Origin: Candidatus Iainarchaeum andersonii SCGC AAA011-E11
Lineage (GTDB): Archaea > Iainarchaeota > Iainarchaeia > Iainarchaeales > Iainarchaeaceae
Direction: 5' to 3'
Assembly: GCA_000402355.1 (NCBI GenBank)
Contig: AQRS01000003.1
Coordinates: 1-6,300 of the forward strand
DNA: 6,300 bases
The notes below the pieces were generated by a model. That model was not told the origin of the DNA. It did no database searches and was given only the letters and a program-made list of their open reading frames with translations. Below are positions 1 through 6,223 of the stretch, piece by piece. The translations under genes and the position numbers were made by a program. Every line of letters begins with the position of its first letter. Position 1 is the stretch's first letter.

Positions 1-1355
1 ATTTCGCGGTCATACATCATTATGACGCGGACGGCTGCTCCTCCGGAGCAATAATGTTCAGCTGCCTCAAAAGGCTCGGCAAAAAAGTTTCCCGCACGTG
101 GATAAAGCAGCTCTACCGCGAAAACATCCCGGAAATAAAAGGTCTCGGCAAAAACCATGTTTTCTGCGACTTCGGCTCGGGGCAGCTCGAATATCTGAAG
201 GAAAGCTTCGGGGAAAACCTCTTTGTTTTCGACCACCACCAGAAAACAAGCTTCCAACACCCGAATCATTTCTCGCCGTTCGATTACGGAATCAACGGAG
301 GCAACGAAATTTCCGCATCAGGAATAGCTTATTTATTCGCAAAAACACTTGATTCCAAAAACATTGATTTGGTTCCATTGGCTTTGGTTGGCGCAGTTGG
401 GGATGTGCAGGACTACAACGGAAAGTTCGAAGGCCTGAATGCCAAAATAGCGGAAGAAGGGGCAAAAAGCGGGTTCGTGAAAGTGGAAAAAGACCTGCGC
501 TTATATGGCAGGGTTTCGAGGCCGCTCGTGCAGTTTTTGATGTACAGCACCTCGCCAATGCTTCCCGAAATAACCGCGAACGAGGAGAACGCCAAAAAAT
601 TCCTTGCGGAAAACAGCATTGCCCTGAAGAATGGCGGGCAATGGAGAACCTACATTGATCTCGCGGAACAGGAGAAAAAAAACCTCGCAACCGCGCTCAT
701 TCTCCATTTGGACAAATTCAATGTTCCAGAATGGAAAATAAAGGAGCTCTTTGGAGAAGTTTACTCGTTCCCGCGGGAAGAAATTCACTCGCCCACGAGC
801 GAGGCAAAAGAATTCTCAACACTTTTGAATGCATGCGGGAGGAATGGCCGGGCTGATATTGCTATTGAAGTATGCCTCGGCGACCGCAAGGAAAAATTTG
901 CCGAAGCAATGGCACTCATGCAGGAGCACCGCAGGCAGCTCAGGCAGGGCATAGAATACGTGACAAAAAACGGTGTGAAGGAGGAAGAACAATATTATTA
1001 CTTCGACGCGGGAAAAGAAATCAAGGAATCAATTGTCGGCATTGTGGCAGGCATGCTTTACGGCTCAGGCATAGTGCAGGCAACCAAACCCATAATTGCA
1101 ATTGCTTTGAACGAGGATGGCTCGCTGAAAATCAGCGGCCGCGCAACAAAAGAGCTGGTGCGGCAAGGCCTGAACCTCGGGAACGCTTTCCGCGAAGTGT
1201 GCTCGCAATTTGGGGAGGGCAACGAGGGCGGAGGGCATTCAATCGCCGCGGGTTTGAAGCTCGAGGTAAAAAACAAGCAGGAATTCCTGCTGAAGCTCAA
1301 CGAAAAAATAAAAGAACAGCTCCGCAAAACCCCCGGAAAAACGCCAAACCACTGA
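1..1355 (+). CDS. Archaeal RecJ-like DHH/DHHA1 phosphoesterase (single-strand exonuclease, GAN type), 5'-partial
   Basis: DHH-family phosphoesterases use two metal ions to cleave nucleic-acid phosphodiesters. Archaeal RecJ-like members act as single-strand exonucleases, and some (GAN) bind GINS in the replisome. The frame is open from position 3, and 450 residues are visible. Motif I reads HYDADGCSSGAI, with DADG at 24-35. This lies upstream of the ATG at 54, so that ATG cannot be the true start and the gene begins left of the window. Motif II (FCDFGSG) has its Asp at 168-170. Motif III, DHH, is at 231-239. Motif IV (VGAVGDVQD) has its Asp at 402-404. The C-terminal DHHA1 substrate-binding domain shows ISGRA near 1131-1145 and GGGH at 1227-1238. 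The visible length suits the roughly 460-residue archaeal family, so probably only a short N-terminal piece is missing. All metal-binding motifs seen are intact. A GAN role rather than a general RecJ or nanoRNase role is inferred from length and domain order. Confidence 0.9.
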   Translation, partial: FAVIHHYDADGCSSGAIMFSCLKRLGKKVSRTWIKQLYRENIPEIKGLGKNHVFCDFGSGQLEYLKESFGENLFVFDHHQKTSFQHPNHFSPFDYGINGGNEISASGIAYLFAKTLDSKNIDLVPLALVGAVGDVQDYNGKFEGLNAKIAEEGAKSGFVKVEKDLRLYGRVSRPLVQFLMYSTSPMLPEITANEENAKKFLAENSIALKNGGQWRTYIDLAEQEKKNLATALILHLDKFNVPEWKIKELFGEVYSFPREEIHSPTSEAKEFSTLLNACGRNGRADIAIEVCLGDRKEKFAEAMALMQEHRRQLRQGIEYVTKNGVKEEEQYYYFDAGKEIKESIVGIVAGMLYGSGIVQATKPIIAIALNEDGSLKISGRATKELVRQGLNLGNAFREVCSQFGEGNEGGGHSIAAGLKLEVKNKQEFLLKLNEKIKEQLRKTPGKTPNH

Positions 1356-1380
1356 CAAAACTGCTACATAAATGATGGTT

Positions 1381-1388
1381 TTTTATAC
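1381..1388 (+). promoter_or_regulatory. TATA-like box of the 1412 gene, leaderless layout
   Basis: TTTTATAC lies in the 56-bp gap after the exonuclease gene, with its centre about 27 bp before the ATG at 1412. Archaeal transcription usually starts 25-28 bp after the TATA centre, so the transcript should begin at or next to the start codon. No Shine-Dalgarno sequence is visible between the box and the ATG, which fits a leaderless mRNA. The upstream BRE element is not obvious. Confidence 0.55.
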
Positions 1389-1411
1389 AGCCAAACCACT
1401 TCTTAGTTATT

Positions 1412-1969
1412 ATGGCTAATTCATTCCACGTTCTCATTGCAGTAATCTTGGTTATAGGAACTGCCGCGGTTATGCTTTCCCCGCGCGGAACGGCAAACAA
1501 TTCAGGATTTGCGGTGCTCGCGCACGACAGGCAGAGCGTCGATTCCTATTTTGAGAACGGAGACCTCAAGCCTGAATATGTCAATCTCATTAACCTGAAC
1601 ACGAAAAACGTTCCGGACCAATTGTTTGAAATGTTCGGCTCCGACAAAATAAACATTTACATAACCTACAATGACGGAACCACGCAGGATTATTACGCAA
1701 TCACGGAAAAAAACAGGCTGAAGGAACTCCGCAAAGGCGCGCGGAATGATGCCGCAATCGAAATCCGCTTCGCCGAAAAAACAATCAGCCGCCTAATGGA
1801 TTCGGAAAAGTCGTTTGATGATTTCATCGAAGCAATGAACTCCGGAGAAATAAAATACAAAGGCCTCAATATCGGGGGCTCCATAAAGCAGGCTTCCGTA
1901 AATGTTTCAACGAATGTGATAGGAATAATAAGCAAAGCCGTGAATTTCTTTGCAGGACTTTTCGGGTGA
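1412..1969 (+). CDS. Membrane-anchored hypothetical protein with SCP2-like C-terminal region
   Basis: The protein has 185 residues. Residues about 6-22 (HVLIAVILVIGTAAVML) form one hydrophobic segment, either an N-terminal membrane anchor or an uncleaved signal. No lipobox cysteine follows it. Residues 78-96 (KINIYITYNDGTTQDYYAI) look like adjacent beta strands. Residues 115-159 then follow the SCP2 pattern: a strand (IEIRF), a helix (EKTISRLMDS), a helix that leads into NSGEIKYKG, and a last strand (LNIGGSIK). The SGxIKYKG turn matches the SGKLKIKG turn of SCP2 lipid-binding proteins. The last 20 residues (VIGIISKAVNFFAGLFG) are hydrophobic or amphipathic and could touch the membrane. The SCP2 link rests on pattern recognition only. 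The fold predicts binding of a hydrophobic ligand, but no ligand can be named. The start is supported by the TATA spacing, and the gene is probably co-transcribed with the gene at 1975. Confidence 0.8.
   Translation: MANSFHVLIAVILVIGTAAVMLSPRGTANNSGFAVLAHDRQSVDSYFENGDLKPEYVNLINLNTKNVPDQLFEMFGSDKINIYITYNDGTTQDYYAITEKNRLKELRKGARNDAAIEIRFAEKTISRLMDSEKSFDDFIEAMNSGEIKYKGLNIGGSIKQASVNVSTNVIGIISKAVNFFAGLFG
1965..1969 (+). promoter_or_regulatory. Shine-Dalgarno GGTGA overlapping the upstream stop codon
   Basis: GGTGA matches the archaeal anti-Shine-Dalgarno complement (GGAGGTGATC) and is followed by 5 nt before the ATG at 1975. Its last three bases are the TGA stop of the preceding gene, so ribosomes ending there are placed to restart. 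This supports 1975 as the start, over the later in-frame ATGs at 2053 and 2149. Confidence 0.6.
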
Positions 1970-1974
1970 CCTGA

Positions 1975-3339
1975 ATGGCGCCACCGTTTGCAGGAAGCCA
2001 CAACAGGCCCACAAGGCCACCACGCAGCCTTAAAGGCTTAAGGTCGCCGGTGATGACTGACGGCGAAAGGCTAAGAAGAGGGAGAGGCGGGGACAAGAGG
2101 AATAAGAGAGGCGGCGGCAGGCGCGGCGGCATCGAATCACAGGAACCGATGCAGAATGAAAGTACGCTTCAGTCGGTTCTTCTTAATGAAAAACTTAGGG
2201 CTGATTTGGCTAGTAAAAGGGTACGCCGCGTTCAGGCAGAACAGAAGCTTAAATCTGACAGGGCTCCTGTCGATGCCGAAAAGTTCCGCCGCAGAATCAG
2301 GTCGCTTTTGAGAGCGGAAGGCGCAGCCAGATACCAACGCGGCGGAGCAAAATATGTTCCAAATCCGCGTGGGGCGGCTGCAAGAGTTTTGCGGGAGCCA
2401 AGGGAAGTGTCTCTTCAAGGTTTATTTGAGCTGGAAGATAGAGTGCTTGGAAGGCTTGCCGCCATTGAAAACAGGGCCGGCCCAATGTTTGCTTGGGGAG
2501 AAATAAACGAAAAGCGGCTTAACGCAATACAAAAAAGAGTTCGGCAAAGAATTAGAAAATATTTTGAAAGTATCAGACAGCCACTCCCGCCAGAAAATAT
2601 TTTGTCTGATGAAGCTATAGTAGAAAATATAGTAGAAAACCCGGTTACCGGCAGGATGCCGTTTCTGGCTCAGCAGACAACGCAAAGGCGTGCTGCTGAA
2701 AGCGCGGCCGCCGCCGCAACCAGGCCCACACCAACAGAACCAATCACTCAGGGAACAACACAACCAAGCAGAACTTTGGCAGGAAGAATACTTTCCGGAC
2801 TTGCGGGAATCAATCCTTTTCGCGGCGTAAGAAGGCAGATTGATCCAACTGCGATTCCCCCAAGATACTTGCGAGAAAAACCTGTTTACGTAAGGACTGA
2901 ATCTCCTGTTGCTGCTGCTCTTAGGAGGATAAGGCGAACAACTCCTGTAGACGAAACAGGTGAGCGGGTAAATATTAATCCTAAAGAGTACCGGTATGTT
3001 GTAGCTGAAAGGTCAAGGGGCTGGGAAAACAAGGGTTTAATGAGTTTTGACGAGGTGAAGGCGCAATTGGCAAAAGTTCAATGGGCTTCTATGCCAGAAT
3101 CAAGCGTGAGGCAACTCGAGCTCATGGTCAGGCCGGGCATTGTGAGCCGCTGGGACGCGGAATTGCTTGGAAACAGGAAAACTTATAGAAGAAATATGGA
3201 TGCCAGTTTGGGTTATGGCCATAAGTGGCTGAACGAGTGGCTGAACAACCGGCTGAACTACCAGAATACGGAAACGAACAGGCTGCATGCGAGCGCGCTT
3301 GATTATATCGACAGGCTTATAGCGCAGAAAAAGGCTTGA
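1975..3339 (+). CDS. Arg-rich, low-complexity hypothetical protein (orphan)
   Basis: I do not recognise this 454-residue protein. It is strongly basic and Arg-rich. Residues 1-58 are Pro/Gly/Arg-rich and probably disordered, with an RGG-like run at 34-52 (RRGRGGDKRNKRGGGRRGG). Residues 63-120 and 145-205 are charged and probably helical, possibly coiled coil. Residues 237-268 form an Ala/Thr/Pro/Gln linker that includes five Ala in a row. Residues 290-454 look more ordered and hold most of the Trp and Tyr residues. No membrane segment or known catalytic motif is visible. Two in-frame 12-bp tandem repeats encode IVEN-IVEN (215-222) and WLNE-WLNN-RLNY (418-429). The centre of the gene is more AT-rich than its neighbours. 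It starts 5 bp after the upstream gene, so it likely shares that gene's mRNA. A nucleic-acid-binding or membrane-partner role is possible but unproven. The long uninterrupted frame and ribosome site make it a real gene; later starts at 2053 or 2149 remain possible. Confidence 0.75.
   Translation: MAPPFAGSHNRPTRPPRSLKGLRSPVMTDGERLRRGRGGDKRNKRGGGRRGGIESQEPMQNESTLQSVLLNEKLRADLASKRVRRVQAEQKLKSDRAPVDAEKFRRRIRSLLRAEGAARYQRGGAKYVPNPRGAAARVLREPREVSLQGLFELEDRVLGRLAAIENRAGPMFAWGEINEKRLNAIQKRVRQRIRKYFESIRQPLPPENILSDEAIVENIVENPVTGRMPFLAQQTTQRRAAESAAAAATRPTPTEPITQGTTQPSRTLAGRILSGLAGINPFRGVRRQIDPTAIPPRYLREKPVYVRTESPVAAALRRIRRTTPVDETGERVNINPKEYRYVVAERSRGWENKGLMSFDEVKAQLAKVQWASMPESSVRQLELMVRPGIVSRWDAELLGNRKTYRRNMDASLGYGHKWLNEWLNNRLNYQNTETNRLHASALDYIDRLIAQKKA
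2616..2639 (+). repeat. Perfect 12-bp tandem duplication inside the orphan gene
   Basis: TATAGTAGAAAA occurs twice back to back, at 2616-2627 and 2628-2639. It keeps the frame and encodes IVEN twice (residues 215-222). It sits in the most AT-rich part of the gene and looks like a recent slippage duplication. Confidence 0.85.
3226..3258 (+). repeat. Three-copy 12-bp-period repeat in the orphan gene's C-terminus
   Basis: TGGCTGAAC at 3226, TGGCTGAAC at 3238 and CGGCTGAAC at 3250 recur with a 12-bp period. They encode WLNE-WLNN-RLNY (residues 418-429). The repeat is in frame and probably lies within a helix, giving a Leu-Asn pair every four residues. Confidence 0.8.
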
Positions 3340-3344
3340 AGAGA

Positions 3345-3378
3345 GGCTCCCTTCTCCAAGGGCTAAACCTTCAGAGCC
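3345..3378 (-). terminator. Nested inverted repeat between convergent genes, possible dikinase terminator
   Basis: An outer stem GGCT (3345-3348) pairs with AGCC (3375-3378). An inner stem CCCTT (3349-3353) pairs with AAGGG (3358-3362) around a CTCC loop. Read on the minus strand, the structure follows the dikinase stop by a few bases. A run of five T follows it at 3332-3328, inside the end of the convergent gene. Archaeal termination depends mainly on T tracts, so the hairpin may be incidental. There is no comparable T run close by on the plus strand. Confidence 0.3.
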
Positions 3379-3380
3379 GC

Positions 3381-6020
3381 TTAACGCTTCTTCCCCCTCA
3401 GCGCGGCCTGTGCCGCAGCCAATCTCGCAATCGGAACCCTGAAAGGTGAGCATGAAACATTGCTCAGGCCGATGCGGTGGCAGAATTCAACAGAGGCCGG
3501 ATCGCCGCCGTGCTCGCCGCAAATCCCGATGTCAATTGTGGGCTTGACTTTTCGCGCGGCCTCGACGCATTGAATCATTAATTTTCCCACGCCTTCCTGG
3601 TCAATGGTCTGGAAAGGGTCCTCCTTCAGAATCCCTTTCTCCAGATAAATCTGTATGAATTTTCCCGCATCATCCCTCGAAAATCCCAAAGTGGTTTGCG
3701 TCAAATCGTTTGTGCCGAAGGAAATGAAATCCACCTCCTTCGCGAGCTCCGAAGCAATGACGCATGCGCGCGGAACCTCGGCCATCGTGCCTATTTTGTA
3801 ATGCAGCTTTCCCTTAACCTTCAATTTTTCCGCAACCATTTCAATTATTTCCTTCTGCGCCAAAAACTCCTTCACGTTCCCGACCAAAGGAATCTCGATT
3901 TCAGGAAGCGCCTTCACATTCCTCTTCTGCACGTTCAATGCCGCCTCGAAAATCGCGGTAGCCTGCATCTCCGTAATCTCGGGATAAGTGATTCCAAGCC
4001 TGCATCCCCTGTGGCCAAGCATGGGGTTGAATTCATGCAACGAATCTGAAATCTGCCGCACTTTTGAAATGTGCACGTTCAATTCCTTTGCAAGCTCCTC
4101 CATGTCGGCCTCTTCCTTCGGCAAAAACTCGTGCAGAGGCGGATCCAAAAGCCTTATGATTACGGGAAGGCCATCCATTACCTTGAATATTCCCTCGAAA
4201 TCCTCCCTTTGGTACGGCAATAATTTCGCGAGCGCTTTTCTTCTCCCTTGCTCGTCCTGTGCAATAATCATCTGCCTTATGGCCTTGATTCTCTCGCCCT
4301 CGAAAAACATGTGTTCAGTGCGGCAAAGGCCTATTCCTTCCGCGCCAAAATCCCTCGCGACCTGGCTGTCCTTCGGAGTATCCGCATTGGCCCTGATTCC
4401 GATTGTCCTGAAAGAATCAGCCCAATCCATTAAAGTCGCGAAGTCCCCTGAAACCTTCGGCTCAACAAGAGGCAACCGGCCCCTGAAAACCTCTCCCGCG
4501 CCCCCGTCAAGCGCAATGAATTCAAGCTCCTTGAGAACAAGGTTCTTTTTCGGAATGCTCAGTGTCCTTGCTTCCTCATCCACGCGGATTTCCTCACAAC
4601 CGGCTACACAGCACTTCCCCATTCCGCGCGCAACAACTGCGGCGTGACTTGTCTTGCCCCCGCGCGCAGTAAGGATTCCCTGTGCAACATGCATTCCCTC
4701 AATGTCCTCCGGAGAAGTTTCATTCCTGACAAGAATAACTTTCTCGCCCAAATCAAACAATTCGGTTGCCCGCCCCGCAGTGAAAACAATTTTTCCGACA
4801 GCAGCCCCGGGAGACGCGGCAATTCCCTTCGCAATCAATTCTCCGGATTCCTTTGCCTCCTGGTCGAGCTGCTTGTGCAATAATTGGTCCAATTGCTCCG
4901 GCTTCACGCGCATGACAGCCTCTTCCCTTGAAATAAGCTTCTCCTTATCCATGTCAACCGCAATCTTCACCGCGGCCTGTGCAGTCCGTTTTCCCGACCG
5001 CGTCTGGAGCATGTAGAGCTTTCCCTTTTCGAAAGTGAATTCGAAATCCTGCATATCCCTGTAATGCTTCTCGAGCTTCTCATAAATTTCCAAAAGTTCC
5101 CTGTAAACAAGGGGATGGGTTTTCTTCATGTCATCGATAGGCCCCGGAGTCCTTATTCCAGCAACAACGTCCTCGCCCTGCGCATTCACCAAAAATTCGC
5201 CGTAATGCTCCTTCTCCCCCGTTGCCGGATTCCTGGTGAAAGCTACTCCTGTCCCTGAATCATCCCCCATGTTCCCAAAAACCATTGCCTGGACATTAAC
5301 CGCGGTTCCCGCATCGCCGCGCAACTTGTTTATGCGCCTGTAACTCACGGCGCGCGAGGAATTCCACGAAGCGAACACCGCATTGATTCCCATTTCAAGC
5401 TGCTCCCACGGACTTTGCGGAAAAGAATGGCCCTTCTCCTTCTTCACGAGCTCCTTGTACTTTTCAACAACCTCTTTCAAATCCTTCGTCTTCAAATCCG
5501 TGTCCTGCTTTGCGCCGGCCTTCTCCTTGACTTTGCCCAAAATAGCCTCGAATTTCGAGTGCGGAACACCCATCACAACATCCGCAAACATGTTGATGAA
5601 GCGCCTGTAAGAATCCCAAGCGGCCCTTTCATTGCCGGTTTTTTTTGCGAACGCAACAACGTTCTCATCATTCATCCCGAGATTCAAAACAGTGTCCATC
5701 ATTCCCGGCATCGAAACATAAGAGCCCGAACGCACCGAAACAAACAAAGGGTTTTTCGAGTCCCCAAGCTTCTTGCCCGTTTTCTTTTCAAGCGAAGCAA
5801 GCGCTTCCTTCACTTGTGTTTCCAATCCGCGGGGCCACTTTTTGCCCGCACTATAGTACTCGTTGCAGGCCTGTGTAGTAACAGTAAATCCAAAAGGGAC
5901 ATTCAATCCCGCGCGCGTCATTTCCGCGAGCTGCGCCCCTTTGTTCCCGAGAATGAAAGCAGCTTCTTCCGAATTAGGGTTCTTCGACTCATCAAACATG
6001 AAAACATACTTGCTCGCCAT
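3381..6020 (-). CDS. ppdK: Pyruvate, phosphate dikinase (EC 2.7.9.1)
   Basis: This cytosolic enzyme interconverts pyruvate + ATP + Pi and PEP + AMP + PPi, serving either gluconeogenesis or PPi-linked glycolysis. The 879 residues match the usual length of about 875. The N-terminal ATP-grasp domain (about 1-345) includes ILGNKGAQLAEM, SVRSGSYVSMPGMMDT (95-110) and DFEFTFEKGKLYMLQTR (325-341). The swivelling phosphohistidine domain (about 390-510) carries GGKTSHAAVVARGMG, with catalytic His459; Thr457 corresponds to the Thr phosphorylated by regulatory proteins in other lineages. The C-terminal PEP/pyruvate barrel shows Arg567 (GLCRTEHMFF), Arg623 (IIRLLDPP), Glu748 (MAEVP), Asn771-Asp772 (FGTNDLTQTTLG) and the general acid Cys834 (GICGEHGG). 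All key residues are present, so it should be active. The start is fixed by the family N-terminus (KYVFMFDE) and the ribosome site 8 nt upstream. It converges on the orphan gene with a 41-bp gap and appears monocistronic. The full TSHAAV/GICGEHGG set argues for PPDK over PEP synthase or enzyme I. Confidence 0.98.
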   Translation of the reverse strand: MASKYVFMFDESKNPNSEEAAFILGNKGAQLAEMTRAGLNVPFGFTVTTQACNEYYSAGKKWPRGLETQVKEALASLEKKTGKKLGDSKNPLFVSVRSGSYVSMPGMMDTVLNLGMNDENVVAFAKKTGNERAAWDSYRRFINMFADVVMGVPHSKFEAILGKVKEKAGAKQDTDLKTKDLKEVVEKYKELVKKEKGHSFPQSPWEQLEMGINAVFASWNSSRAVSYRRINKLRGDAGTAVNVQAMVFGNMGDDSGTGVAFTRNPATGEKEHYGEFLVNAQGEDVVAGIRTPGPIDDMKKTHPLVYRELLEIYEKLEKHYRDMQDFEFTFEKGKLYMLQTRSGKRTAQAAVKIAVDMDKEKLISREEAVMRVKPEQLDQLLHKQLDQEAKESGELIAKGIAASPGAAVGKIVFTAGRATELFDLGEKVILVRNETSPEDIEGMHVAQGILTARGGKTSHAAVVARGMGKCCVAGCEEIRVDEEARTLSIPKKNLVLKELEFIALDGGAGEVFRGRLPLVEPKVSGDFATLMDWADSFRTIGIRANADTPKDSQVARDFGAEGIGLCRTEHMFFEGERIKAIRQMIIAQDEQGRRKALAKLLPYQREDFEGIFKVMDGLPVIIRLLDPPLHEFLPKEEADMEELAKELNVHISKVRQISDSLHEFNPMLGHRGCRLGITYPEITEMQATAIFEAALNVQKRNVKALPEIEIPLVGNVKEFLAQKEIIEMVAEKLKVKGKLHYKIGTMAEVPRACVIASELAKEVDFISFGTNDLTQTTLGFSRDDAGKFIQIYLEKGILKEDPFQTIDQEGVGKLMIQCVEAARKVKPTIDIGICGEHGGDPASVEFCHRIGLSNVSCSPFRVPIARLAAAQAALRGKKR

Positions 6021-6028
6021 AAAAAAGG

Positions 6029-6034
6029 CACCTC
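6029..6034 (-). promoter_or_regulatory. Ribosome binding site of ppdK
   Basis: On the minus strand GAGGTG, a strong match to the archaeal GGAGGTGATC complement, lies 8 nt before the ATG at 6020. The spacer is pyrimidine-rich (CCTTTTTT). This supports the chosen start. Confidence 0.8.
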
Positions 6035-6063
6035 AACAAACCCTAAAATTAGCCTCAATAATG

Positions 6064-6072
6064 TTTTTAAAG
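6064..6072 (-). promoter_or_regulatory. TATA-like box of ppdK
   Basis: On the minus strand CTTTAAAAA lies upstream of the dikinase. A start about 27 bp from its centre would fall near 6041 and give a leader of about 20 nt that includes the ribosome site. The box overlaps the left copy of the direct repeat TTAAAGCTGA and directly abuts the tandem repeat array. Confidence 0.5.
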
Positions 6073-6076
6073 CTGA
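6067..6076 (+). repeat. Left copy of 10-bp direct repeat bounding the array
   Basis: TTAAAGCTGA is identical to 6214-6223, on the other side of the 51-bp-period array. It could be a target-site duplication from insertion of the array. It also overlaps the dikinase TATA-like box. Confidence 0.55.
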
Positions 6077-6077
6077 A

Positions 6078-6213
6078 CAACCCAACCCCCGAATCGGGGA
6101 TTCCGTTAACGGCAGGTTTGCTTCGCGGCAACCCAAATTTCCTTCGGGAATTTCCGTTGGCGGTGTGTTTGCTTCGCGGCAACCCAAATTCCTGTTCGGG
6201 ATTCCGTTGACGG
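6078..6213. repeat. Three-unit tandem repeat array, 51-bp period, upstream of ppdK
   Basis: CAACCCAA recurs at 6078, 6129 and 6180, exactly 51 bp apart. Units 2 and 3 share a perfect 24-bp block (6116-6139 and 6167-6190) beginning GTTTGCTTCGCGG. Unit 1 lacks the first part of that block. Each unit then has a small GC-rich hairpin, the sequence TTCCGTT, and a near-palindrome of the form CCGTTRRCGG. Units 2 and 3 are nearly identical, and unit 1 has diverged. Minus-strand frames run open through parts of the array and would encode repeats such as LGCREAN, but they have no credible start. I take it as intergenic repeat DNA rather than a gene. Function is unknown: candidates are upstream regulatory sites, a structured RNA, or a copy of a dispersed element. 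Confidence 0.85.
6103..6112. promoter_or_regulatory. Perfect palindrome CCGTTAACGG, candidate operator (unit 1)
   Basis: CCGTTAACGG equals its own reverse complement. It recurs imperfectly as CCGTTGGCGG (6154-6163) and CCGTTGACGG (6204-6213), spaced 51 and 50 bp. That is close to five helical turns, so a dimeric regulator could bind all three on one face. The nearest site is about 30 bp upstream of the dikinase TATA-like box. Binding is inferred only from symmetry and spacing. Confidence 0.3.
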
Positions 6214-6223
6214 TTAAAGCTGA
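6214..6223 (+). repeat. Right copy of 10-bp direct repeat bounding the array
   Basis: TTAAAGCTGA is identical to 6067-6076 and follows directly after the last near-palindrome of the array. Confidence 0.55.

Noticed and set aside
872..1375. Plus-strand open frame of 167 codons overlapping the DHH gene
   Set aside because: It is an out-of-frame shadow of the DHHA1 region, with basic low-complexity translation and no independent signals.
3988..4647. Plus-strand open frame of 219 codons inside the dikinase gene
   Set aside because: It is antisense to a strongly conserved enzyme. Its Ser/Pro/Leu-rich translation looks like a shadow frame, and it has no promoter or ribosome site.
6067..6223. CRISPR array
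   Set aside because: The period is 51 bp with only about three units. The shared parts cover most of each unit, leaving no spacers of unrelated sequence, and no cas gene is near.
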